Origin: JAJEAO01 sp963667635
GTDB lineage: Bacteria; Acidobacteriota; Vicinamibacteria; Marinacidobacterales; Marinacidobacteraceae
NCBI GenBank assembly: GCA_965232015.1
Contig: OZ246946.1
Span: 1,488,001-1,552,000 of the forward strand
Direction of reading: 5' to 3'
DNA length: 64,000 nt
Of the stretch, positions 40,589-48,387 are shown one piece after another. The position numbers and the translations under genes were made by a program. The notes under the pieces were generated by a model that was not told where the DNA came from, made no database searches, and worked only from the letters and a program-made list of their open reading frames with translations. Numbering within the stretch: position 1 is the first letter of the stretch; each line of letters starts with the position of its first letter.

Positions 40589-43213
40589 TCACCCCCCGGT
40601 TCCATCGGCCGGCGACGTGATCGCCGACAGGTCGCACTCCCCCGAGGCCAGGCGCCGGAGATCGTCCCCGTCTCCGACCGGCACGTCGAGGTCGCGCGCG
40701 CGTTTCAGCTTGGAGCCCGCCGAGGCGCCGGCGACCAGCAGGGACGTCCGGCTGCTCACCGACGAGACGACCCGCCCGCCGTGCCGCTCGATGAGCTTCT
40801 TCGCCTCGGCGCGCGTCATGCCGGGAAGCGTCCCGGTGAGCACGATCCGCAGCCCTTCGAGGGTCGCCTTCCCGGTTTCCTCCCACCTCGGCCGCACGCC
40901 GAGGCGTTCCAGTTCCGCGAGCTGCGCCCGGTTCACCGGGTCGCCGAAGAACTCCGCCACCGCGTTCGCCACCTGTTCGCCGATCTCGTGGACGGCGACG
41001 AGCGTCTCCTTCGAGGCCTCCGCGAGCCGCGGGACCGAACCGAACCGCGCCGCGAGAACGCGCGCCACGTGCTGGCCCACGTGCGCGATTCCGAGCGCGA
41101 ACAGGAATCGGTCGAGCCGTATCGTGCGGCTCGCTTCGAGTTCCCGGAGCAGGTTGTCGGCGGACCGGCGCGCGAACGGACGCCGCCGCCGTTCCGGAAG
41201 GCGGAGCAGGTCCTCTTCCTCGAGTCGGAAGAGGTCGGTGGGCCGACGCACCGCCCCGGCTTCGACGAGTTCGGCCGCAACCGTCTCGCTCACCCCGGGG
41301 AGGCCGATCGCGTCCTTCGCGGCGAGTCGGACGATGCAGGCGGCGAGCGCCGCAGGGGACCATTCGTACGCGGCGCGCGCGCCCCGAGGCGCCTCCGACC
41401 ACACCCCCGCATCCGCTAGCTCCCCCAGCAGCGCCTGTTTCTCGGGGGTCGAAAGCGCGCCCCGCACCTTCTCGGCCCGGGCCGCGCCGATCGCCGCCGC
41501 GAGCCGGCCCGGGTCGCGCGCGATCCCCGCGATACCGGAAAAGCGGGCCGCCACCGCCCGCGCCGACTTCGGCCCCACGCCGGGCAAGCCGATCCCGACG
41601 AGGATCCGGGGAAACGGCGTCTTCCGGGCGGCCCGGAGTTTCGCCACCAGGGCGGTGGCCCGGCCCGGATCGAACGGGTGGCCGGCGGGCTGCGGCGGGA
41701 CCGCGAGAAGCTCGTCCCGGGTCAATCGGTAGAGATCGGCGGGACGGCGGATCCGACCGAGATCCACGAGCAGCTCGATGAGCTCCTCGCCGAGCGATTC
41801 GATCTCCATCGCCCCCTTGCCGACGAAGTGGACCAGCCGCGCCTTCCGTTGCGCCGGGCAGTCCCAGCCCCCGGAGCAGAAGTGGTTCGCTCCTTCCGGC
41901 CGCACCGGACGAGCGCACTCCGGACACGCCGCCGGGAGGGTCCACGCCGGATCCCGGGGCCGTTCGCCCGCGGCCGCGAGACCGATGATCTGGGGGATCA
42001 CGTCGCCCGCCCGCTGGATGCGCACCAGGTCCCCGGGGATCACGCCGAGGCTCCGGACCTGCCCCTCGTTGTGGAGGGTGGCGCGGCTCACGGTCACGCC
42101 GGCGACCGCCACCGGGTCGAGGTGCGCGACCGGGGTCAGCTTTCCGGTTCGCCCGACCTGGACTCCGATCTCCAGGAGCCGGGTCTCGGCGATTTCGGGC
42201 GGGAACTTGAACGCCGCCGCCCACCGGGGGGTGCGGGAGCGCTCCCCCAGCTCCCGCTGATCGCGCACCCGGTCCAGCTTCACGACGACCCCGTCCAGCT
42301 CGACCGGGAGCCGCGGCCGCAACGCGAGCAGCCTCCGGTGATAGTCCACGGCGTCGTCGGCCCGGCCTCCGGTAGTCCAGAAGACGTCGGGTACGCCGGC
42401 GGCCACCTCCGGACCCGACGCGCCCGGGCCCGCCTCGGGGGCCACGAGGAAGCCGAAGCCGGCGAGCGCCCGGAGCGCTTCCGCCTGGGCGGCGGGGCGG
42501 GGCAGCTCCACCGACTCCCAGACGAGCACCTCGTAGGCGTAGAGGACCAGCGGGCGGCGCGCCGCGACCGCGGGGTCGAGCTGGCGCAGCGAGCCGGCGG
42601 CGGCGTTTCTCGGGTTCTTGAACGGCGCCTCACCGCGCTCGACGAGCTTCCGGTTCATTCGATCCCACCCGGCGAGAGGAAGGACGGCCTCGCCGCGGAC
42701 GGCGAGCCGGTCGGGGGCCGGCCCTCCCCGAAGCCGCAGGGGAAGCGAGCGGATCGTCCGGAGGTTCGCGGTGATGTCCTCGCCGACCCGGCCGTTCCCC
42801 CGGGTCGCCCCCCGCCAGAGCGCTCCGTCCCGGTATTCGAGGGCGACCGAGAGCCCGTCGAACTTCGGTTCGAGGCACCAGGCGAAATCATCGCCCCCGA
42901 GTTCGCGCTCGGTGCGGGAGACGAAGGCCCGGAGCGCTTCCTCGTCGGGGAGGCTCTCGAGCGAGAGGAGGGGGGCCGGGTGCGCGACCTCGGCGAACGC
43001 CTCGGTCACGCCGCCGGGGACCCGCTGGGTGGGGGAGTCCGGGGTTCGAAGCGCCGGATGCGCGCGCTCGACCTCCTCGAGAGCCCGGAACAGCCGGTCG
43101 TAGTCGCTGTCGGAGATCTCCGGCCGATCGAGCAGGTAATAGAGCCGGTCGTGCCGACGGATCTCGGCGACGAGGCGGCGATGCCGGGCGGCCGCCTCTT
43201 CCGGAATCGTCAT
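40589..43213 (-). CDS. ligA: NAD-dependent DNA ligase, extended form
   Basis: 874 residues, about 200 longer than typical LigA. The adenylation domain has the Lys in EPKFDGLSVAL (~116), ATRGNGRVGEDIT and LRQLDP. OB fold: FKFPPE and KLTPVAHLDPV. Four-Cys zinc finger: CPECARP and CSGGWDCPAQ (~440-465). Helix-hairpin-helix region, then a BRCT domain at the C-terminus (LRIVLTGTLPGMTRAEAKKL). The extra length looks like a duplicated HhH region: ESLGEELIELL...LPGVGPKSARAVAARF and later LPGVSETVAAELV...HVGQHVARVLAARF. ATG 43213 overlaps the upstream stop (ATGA). Confidence 0.95.
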   Translation of the reverse strand: MTIPEEAAARHRRLVAEIRRHDRLYYLLDRPEISDSDYDRLFRALEEVERAHPALRTPDSPTQRVPGGVTEAFAEVAHPAPLLSLESLPDEEALRAFVSRTERELGGDDFAWCLEPKFDGLSVALEYRDGALWRGATRGNGRVGEDITANLRTIRSLPLRLRGGPAPDRLAVRGEAVLPLAGWDRMNRKLVERGEAPFKNPRNAAAGSLRQLDPAVAARRPLVLYAYEVLVWESVELPRPAAQAEALRALAGFGFLVAPEAGPGASGPEVAAGVPDVFWTTGGRADDAVDYHRRLLALRPRLPVELDGVVVKLDRVRDQRELGERSRTPRWAAAFKFPPEIAETRLLEIGVQVGRTGKLTPVAHLDPVAVAGVTVSRATLHNEGQVRSLGVIPGDLVRIQRAGDVIPQIIGLAAAGERPRDPAWTLPAACPECARPVRPEGANHFCSGGWDCPAQRKARLVHFVGKGAMEIESLGEELIELLVDLGRIRRPADLYRLTRDELLAVPPQPAGHPFDPGRATALVAKLRAARKTPFPRILVGIGLPGVGPKSARAVAARFSGIAGIARDPGRLAAAIGAARAEKVRGALSTPEKQALLGELADAGVWSEAPRGARAAYEWSPAALAACIVRLAAKDAIGLPGVSETVAAELVEAGAVRRPTDLFRLEEEDLLRLPERRRRPFARRSADNLLRELEASRTIRLDRFLFALGIAHVGQHVARVLAARFGSVPRLAEASKETLVAVHEIGEQVANAVAEFFGDPVNRAQLAELERLGVRPRWEETGKATLEGLRIVLTGTLPGMTRAEAKKLIERHGGRVVSSVSSRTSLLVAGASAGSKLKRARDLDVPVGDGDDLRRLASGECDLSAITSPADGTGG

Positions 43214-43551
43214 CGCGAGATTCGGGACGCCGGCTCGCTCGCCCGCCGATTCCGCGCTTTCGAACGGCGGCGGACGAACGCGGCGGCGCGGTCGGTCAAC
43301 GAGCGCGCCCACGGCAGATCGCGGGACAGAAGGGCCAGGCCGCCGAGGATCATCAAGACGCCCTGAAGCACCGGCAGGAACAGCCCGATGACGCCGAAAA
43401 AGAGAAGGAGGAAGCCGAATCCGATCCGCAGCAGGCGGAAGACTCCTCTCGCGGGACGGCGGGCGGACTGCGGAAGCGCCAGCCGACGAGGCGGGTCCGG
43501 ACGCTCCCGGGGATAATCGGGCTCTCGCGCGCCCCGGGCCCGGCTTGCCAT
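43210..43551 (-). CDS. PGPGW-like small membrane protein
   Basis: 113 residues. A basic N-terminus is followed by about two membrane helices (IGFGFLLLFFGVIGLFLPVL then MILGGLALLSRDL) and an Arg/Lys-rich tail. The order hydrophobic helix, P-x-LQG, helix, LLSRD matches the small PGPGW family of putative transmembrane proteins. Function unknown. I took ATG 43551 rather than TTG 43560. Its stop overlaps the ligA ATG, so it may be coupled with ligA. Confidence 0.7.
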   Translation of the reverse strand: MASRARGAREPDYPRERPDPPRRLALPQSARRPARGVFRLLRIGFGFLLLFFGVIGLFLPVLQGVLMILGGLALLSRDLPWARSLTDRAAAFVRRRSKARNRRASEPASRISR

Positions 43552-43589
43552 CGCCGTCAAGTTAGCACCCCCTCCGGGCGCGCCCCACC

Positions 43590-44858
43590 ATGAAGAACCG
43601 CTCCGGCCTCGCCACCGTCCCGCAGGCGGTTGCGGCGTTTCTGGGAGCGCTTGCGACCGTGGTCGCCATCGGCGTCTTCATCAGCCAGACCGGCCTTCCG
43701 ATCGAGTTCGCGATCCTCGCCACCCCGGCGGCCACGCTGCTCGTCGCGGTGGGAGCGGTGCGGCTGTTCCGCCTCCGGCCCACCGGCGCGCTCCAGCTCC
43801 GGCCCGCGAAGAACATCCATCTGCTGCTGTCCGTTCCGGCGGCGCTCGCGCTCTTCGTGGTGAGCGATCAGCTCTCCAGCCTCAGCCAGCAGCTCGTTCC
43901 GGTGGACGAGGAGACGCTGCGGGCGCTGGCCGAGATGGTGCGCGCCGACGGCTGGGTGTCCTGGATGGTCCTGATCGGCGGCGTGGGCTTCGGAGCGGCC
44001 ATCTCGGAGGAATTGCTGTTCCGGGGCGTGATCGTCACCGGGCTCGCCGGGCGGCTGGGGCGCGGGATGGCGATCCTCCTGTCGGCCCTCATGTTCACCG
44101 TGATGCACGGGCTGCTGCTGCCGAACTACTTCGCGGCGGGCGCGGTCCTCGGGTACGTCGCGTTGACCACCCGGAGCATCCTCGTTCCAATCTCCATCCA
44201 CTTCTTCCACAACCTGACGGCGCTGCTGCTGTTCAACCTCGCCGACCTCGAGACCCTCGGCGACCCGATCTGGATCCCCGCGGGCATCCTGGTGCCGGCG
44301 GTGTCGATCCTCGGAATCTCCCTGTGGATCTACGGCCGCGACGCGGCGGGGGAAAAGCGGCGTCAACCGGCGGCGTCGGCGGCCCCCGTCGGCGCCGGCA
44401 ACGCGACGTGGCTCCCTCCCCCTCCCCCCGGGACCCTCGCGGTCGGCCCGGAGCTTCGCACCGTCCCTCCCCGAAAGCGTCGCTTCGGTCTCATGATCCT
44501 CGCCGGCGGACTCCTCGGCGGGTTGGGAATCACGACCGGTCTGTTCGTCCTCCTCGGCTACCTGGCGAATCCGGGCCCCCACCGCGCCGCCGCGATCGAG
44601 ACGATGCGGCGCATCTCGATGGAGTCGCTGGCGGAGAGCGCCGGACCGCGGGGGGCGGAAGTCGAGGCGGCCTTCGAGTCCCTCACCGAGCTGAACCGGG
44701 AGGGGCGGGTTGATCTCGGCGGGATCTGGCAGGCGGCGCGCGTCGTGACCGAGGCCACCCGGGACGGCGACTTCGGCGACAGCGACGTGGACCGGCTGCT
44801 CATGACCGTCGGCGCGATCCGGAGCGAAGCCCCGGAGCGCCCCCCGCCGACCGACTGA
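43590..44858 (+). CDS. CPBP-family intramembrane metalloprotease
   Basis: 422 residues, about seven or eight membrane segments. The CPBP (Abi/CAAX-protease-like) motifs are intact: SEELLFRG (Glu-Glu and Arg), FTVMHGL (His), and HFFHN (His and Asn). An extra roughly 130-residue C-terminal part has a Pro-rich linker, one more membrane helix and a soluble helical tail. CPBP proteases process prenylated or other membrane peptides. A 97%-similar but broken copy lies 3.2 kb downstream. It starts 29 bp after the opposite-strand start of the PGPGW-like gene, so the two diverge. Confidence 0.9.
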   Translation: MKNRSGLATVPQAVAAFLGALATVVAIGVFISQTGLPIEFAILATPAATLLVAVGAVRLFRLRPTGALQLRPAKNIHLLLSVPAALALFVVSDQLSSLSQQLVPVDEETLRALAEMVRADGWVSWMVLIGGVGFGAAISEELLFRGVIVTGLAGRLGRGMAILLSALMFTVMHGLLLPNYFAAGAVLGYVALTTRSILVPISIHFFHNLTALLLFNLADLETLGDPIWIPAGILVPAVSILGISLWIYGRDAAGEKRRQPAASAAPVGAGNATWLPPPPPGTLAVGPELRTVPPRKRRFGLMILAGGLLGGLGITTGLFVLLGYLANPGPHRAAAIETMRRISMESLAESAGPRGAEVEAAFESLTELNREGRVDLGGIWQAARVVTEATRDGDFGDSDVDRLLMTVGAIRSEAPERPPPTD

Positions 44859-44894
44859 TCCGACCGGGAGGAAGGGGCCAGCCCCGACCGACGT

Positions 44895-44912
44895 GCCGGT
44901 CTGGAGACCGGC
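44895..44912. repeat. REP-like hairpin between convergent genes
   Basis: GCCGGTCTGGAGACCGGC is a perfect 18-bp palindrome in the 66-bp gap between the convergent CPBP and AAA genes. It is another arm variant of the REP-like family and could also work as a terminator. Confidence 0.75.
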
Positions 44913-44924
44913 GCGGCATCGTCG

Positions 44925-46571
44925 CTACATGCCCCAGACGGTGATGACTCCGTCGCCCGCTTCCTCCTCGCGCAGGAAGATCCGCTCCTCCCAGCTCCGC
45001 CCCTTCCGCCGGTCGAACACCACCAGGTGCCCCGCCCCGCTCCCCGCCCGGTCCATGTACTCGGCGGTCTGCCGAACCCCCTCCCGGATCGTGCGCTCCA
45101 GACCCCCACGAAGCACCTTGCACTCCACGACCGTCTTCTCCTCCACCCCGTTCGACGGCCAGCACACCACCAGATCCACCCGGCCTCGCCCCAGCCCGTA
45201 CTCCCGCTCGATCCGGCCACCACTGTTCACGACCCGGTGCAGGAACGCCTGCAGCAGAAGCTGCGGACCCGCCTCCCGATAGTCGAACCGCTCCACCCAG
45301 TGCTCGGCGTTCTCCCGGAAGAACTGCTGGAAGGCCCGGAGCAGCGCATCCACATCGAGCGAGCCGTCGTCCCGGGTGTACCAGGCAGCCTCCTGCAGCA
45401 GCCGCTCCTCGACCGTCCAGGTGAGCGTGCGCGGGATCACCTCCCGGTAGATCGGGTTGGCGATCCGGACCGGCGCATCGGCGGCGATGAGGCCGAGGTC
45501 GCGCACGTACTGGAGATCGTCATCCGGGATCTGGTCGAGTCGCGGAGCCCCGGCGAGAAGGGGCTCGATGACGCGGCGCACCCGGCCCTCGCGCAGCTTG
45601 TCGGCGAGCTGGTCGAGGTGGGTGTCCCGTCGCCGGATCAGCGCCTCCCGCGCCTCCATCAAATCCTTCCGCCCGATCTTGAGCGTCCTGTCCCGCTTCT
45701 GCGAGGTCGCCTGGTCAGCCAGAGCGTTCACCAGCCACGGCTGCCCTCGGGTCTCTTCCCACACCGCCTGGAGCGCCCCCTCCGTGAAGACCTGCCCGGT
45801 CTCCTCCGTGTGCTGCCCGAGCAGCGCGCGCACCTCCTCCTCGCCGAAGTCCCCGAGCCGGAGCGACGCGGCGCTGATATTGAAGGGGACGAGGCCCCAT
45901 GATTCCTCACTGGAGCCCCGTGCCGGACTGGAGCCCCGTGCCGGACTGGAGTCCGGCGCGCCGGCACTACCTCCGGTGACGACCGCCTTCTCCGACGAGG
46001 AGTGGATCCGGTAGTCCCGCACGTCGCGCACTCCGCACAGCACCACGCTCGACGGAAAGGAGCCGGGCCGCCGGTCGTAACCGGAGCGGAGCTGGCGCAG
46101 GACCGAGATCAGCGTGTCCCCAACCAGCGAGTCCACCTCGTCGAGGAGCAGGACGAGTGGCTTTGCATCGGCCTGCGCCCAGAGCGTGAGAGCGCGGCTC
46201 AGTGCGGCGTCCGGACCAGCCGTGTCCAGCAACCGGGACCAGCGGAGTTCCTGGGAGGCGTCTCCCAGAGTGATCTCGGCGCGTTGGGAGATCTCGGCGA
46301 GCATGGCCCGCATGGCGCGAGGGACATCCTCGCGGGCGGCCTGGCCGACCTCGAGGTTGGCGTAAACGCAGCGGACCTCGCCCTCCCGGTTCAGCAGGTC
46401 GCGCAGCGAAAGGAGCGCCGAGGTCTTCCCCGTCTGCCGGGGAGCGTGCAGGACGAAGTAGCGATCCTGCCAGATCAGCCGCCTGACTTCATCGAGATCG
46501 AGCCGAGCAACGGGAGGCAGGCAGTAATGCCGAGCCGAAACCACCGGGCCCGACGTGTTGAAGAAGCGCAT
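44925..46571 (-). CDS. AAA-like ATPase with C-terminal PD-(D/E)XK-type domain
   Basis: 548 residues. It starts MRFFNTSGPV, the usual opening of this family. Walker A is APRQTGKTSALLSL (~45), Walker B LVLLLDEVDSL (~140). A helical middle region ends in ANPIYREVIPR. Near the C-terminus are GRGRVDLVVCW and KTVVECKVL, the Asp and Glu-x-Lys of a nuclease-like fold. Proteins of this kind are abundant in accessory DNA and often act alone; a link to defence or mobility is suspected, not shown. About 20 residues (GAPDSSPARGSS and neighbours) are encoded by REP-like repeats inserted in frame. Confidence 0.85.
   Translation of the reverse strand: MRFFNTSGPVVSARHYCLPPVARLDLDEVRRLIWQDRYFVLHAPRQTGKTSALLSLRDLLNREGEVRCVYANLEVGQAAREDVPRAMRAMLAEISQRAEITLGDASQELRWSRLLDTAGPDAALSRALTLWAQADAKPLVLLLDEVDSLVGDTLISVLRQLRSGYDRRPGSFPSSVVLCGVRDVRDYRIHSSSEKAVVTGGSAGAPDSSPARGSSPARGSSEESWGLVPFNISAASLRLGDFGEEEVRALLGQHTEETGQVFTEGALQAVWEETRGQPWLVNALADQATSQKRDRTLKIGRKDLMEAREALIRRRDTHLDQLADKLREGRVRRVIEPLLAGAPRLDQIPDDDLQYVRDLGLIAADAPVRIANPIYREVIPRTLTWTVEERLLQEAAWYTRDDGSLDVDALLRAFQQFFRENAEHWVERFDYREAGPQLLLQAFLHRVVNSGGRIEREYGLGRGRVDLVVCWPSNGVEEKTVVECKVLRGGLERTIREGVRQTAEYMDRAGSGAGHLVVFDRRKGRSWEERIFLREEEAGDGVITVWGM
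45908..45966. repeat. REP-like repeat inside the AAA ATPase gene
   Basis: An 18-bp unit, ACTGGAGCCCCGTGCCGG, occurs twice in tandem and is followed by a full REP palindrome, GCCGGACTGGAGTCCGGC at 45940-45957. The insertion is in frame (minus strand) and lies between the AAA core strands after a SSSEKAVVTGG segment. Confidence 0.85.
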
Positions 46572-46676
46572 CCCGTCGCAGTATCGCACCGGACGCCTCT
46601 GCCGTGGACTGACAGACTCCCCGGCGCCGGCGGCCCCACTCCGGACAACGGGCGCGTCAGCGACAGCGGAAGCGGC

Positions 46677-47105
46677 ATGGAACCAACACTCATGTGGCTG
46701 GACCTGACCGCCGCGGATCAGAAGCGGATGCGGCGGGTCCTGGACCTGTTCCACGAACCGCAGACCCGCGACGAGATGGGGCTCGGGAGCCTCCGCGATT
46801 CGTTCTCCGACGCGCTCTTCCCGGGCACCACAACGATCCAGACCCGGCTCCGCTACGTCCTCTTCATCCCCTGGATCTACCAGCGGCTCGAAGCCCGTCC
46901 ACCCGCCGCGGATCAACTCGCCTCGCGGGCGCGGAACGACGAGCTCGCGCTGATGTCCCCTCTGGCCTCCAGCGGCGATCCCAGGGGCGTGATCGGCATC
47001 CGGGCGCGCGGCTCCCTCAAGCGCCTGCCGAGTGCGGTGTACTGGTGGCCCCTGGTCCGATGGGGCCTGTTCCGGCCCGGGAAGAGCCAACGCCCACTTG
47101 CGTGA
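46677..47105 (+). pseudogene. 5' fragment of a DUF6361-family gene
   Basis: 142 codons match the N-terminal third of DUF6361 proteins: MWLDLTAADQKRMRRVLDLF, TRDEMGLGSLRDSFSDALF, PGTTTIQTRLRYVLFIPWIY and LKRLPSAVYWWPL. Full-length members run to 400 residues or more. The frame then runs into the start of the duplicated CPBP segment and stops at 47105. The family has no defined function. ATG at 46677 is divergent from the AAA gene, with 105 bp between their starts. It is most likely a deletion remnant. Confidence 0.75.
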
Positions 47106-47116
47106 GCTGGCGGGCC

Positions 47117-48056
47117 GCGGGCGCGTGGCCGAGATGGTGCGCGCCGCCGGCTGGATGTCCTGGATGGTCCTGATCGGCGGTGTGGGCTTCTGAGCGGCCG
47201 TCTCGGAGGGACTGCTTTCCGGGGCGTGATCGTCACCGGGCTCGCCGGGCGGCTGGGGCGCGGGATGGCGATCCTCCTGTCGGCCCTCATGTTCACCGTG
47301 ATGTACGGGCTGATGCTGCCGAACTACTTCGCGGCGGGCGCGGTCCTCGGGTACGTCGCGTTGACCACCCGGAGCATCCTCGTTCCAATCTCCATCCACT
47401 TCTTCCACAACCTGACGGCGCTGCTGCTGTTCAACCTCGCCGACCTCGAGACCCTCGGCGACCCGATCTGGATCCCGGCGGGCATCCTGGTCCCGGCGGT
47501 GTCGATCCTCGGAATCTCCCTGTGCATCTACGGCCGCGACGCGGCGGGGAACAAGCGGCGTCAACCGGCGGCGGCGGCGGCCCCCGTCGGCGCCGGGAAC
47601 GAGACGTGGCTCCCTCCCCCTCCCCCAGGGACCCTCGCGGTCGGCCCGGAGCTTCGCACCGTCCCTCCCCGAAAGCGTCGCTTCGGTCTCATGATCCTCG
47701 CCGGCGGACTCCTCGGCGGGTTGGGAATCACGACCGGTCTGTTCGTCCTCCTCGGCTACCTGGCGAATCCGGGCCCCCACCGCGCCGCCGCGATCGAGAC
47801 GATGCGGCGCATCTCGATGGAGTCGCTGGCGGAGAGCGCCGGACCGCGGGGGGCGGAAGTCGAGGCGGCGTTCGAGTCCCTCACCGAGCTGAACCGGGAG
47901 GGGCGGGTTGGTCTCGGCGGGATCTGGCAGGCGGCGCGCGTCGTGACCGAGGCCACCCGGGACGGCGACTTCGGCGACGGCGATGTGGACCGGCTGCTCA
48001 TGACCGTCGGCGCGATCCGGAGCGAAGCCCCGGAGCGCCCCCCGCGGACGGACTGA
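47117..48056 (+). pseudogene. Broken second copy of the CPBP protease gene
   Basis: It aligns base by base with 43918-44858 at an offset of 3199, dropping to 3198 after a one-base deletion. The lesions hit the active site: GGCTTC TGA replaces GGCTTCGGA, the Glu-Glu region reads GAGGGACTG in place of GAGGAATTG with a lost base, and the HGL His is Tyr (FTVMYGL). The first ~110 codons of the gene are missing. A GTG at 47226 reopens the frame to the original stop, giving a 276-residue product that cannot be a protease. Confidence 0.88.
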
Positions 48057-48069
48057 ACCGGGAGCCCCG

Positions 48070-48159
48070 GAAGCAGCTCCCGGTGGCGGGCCGACCCGCC
48101 GGCGGGTTGAAGTCCTGGTCCGCCGCATCCACCGGGCCGGTGGCACCCAGGAAGCGCAT
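48070..48159 (-). pseudogene. Remnant of a second AAA-like ATPase gene (N-terminal codons)
   Basis: Reading from 48159, MRFLGATGPVDAADQDF and NPPAGRP line up with the intact AAA gene's opening MRFFNTSGPVVSARHY and CLPPVAR. The upstream sequence GACAGACTCCCC is also shared with the intact gene's upstream side. It sits just after the broken CPBP copy, in the same convergent arrangement as the intact pair. Only about 30 codons remain. Identification is by eye. Confidence 0.45.
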
Positions 48160-48220
48160 CCCTCCGCGGGCTGACAGACTCCCCCGCCACGTTGTTGAAG
48201 CGATAGACGGCGCTGGTATA

Positions 48221-48363
48221 CAGCCTGTGGATAAAGTCGCGTGAGCACCGAGAGTGGCCCAGTTCTCCCGGTGGGGGGGGCGGAGGGGCGCGTTCAGCCG
48301 GGATGCATCGCCGCTCGAGCCCCTACAGGGAGAACCGGGCCGCGTGACTTTGTCCACAGGCCG
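48221..48363. mobile_element. MITE copy 3 (143 bp), with exact TATA target duplication
   Basis: Left end CAGCCTGTGGATAAAGTC, right end, read inward, CGGCCTGTGGACAAAGTC. It is flanked by TATA on both sides (48217-48220 and 48364-48367). It has lost the GGAATACCGGGTGTATTCC section of copies 1 and 2, but keeps GTGAGCACCGAGAGTGG, CCAGTTCTCCCGGTGGGGG and CCCTACAGGGAGAACCGG. It lies between the AAA remnant and the IS256-family element. The wider gap 48057-48387 holds no other gene. Confidence 0.9.
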
Positions 48364-48387
48364 TATAGCGCGGGGTCTCGACAAAGT

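Noticed and set aside
44925..48248. Single 1107-codon minus-strand gene
   Set aside because: Only the part from ATG 46571 is the AAA protein; the rest is antisense of the DUF6361 and CPBP copies.
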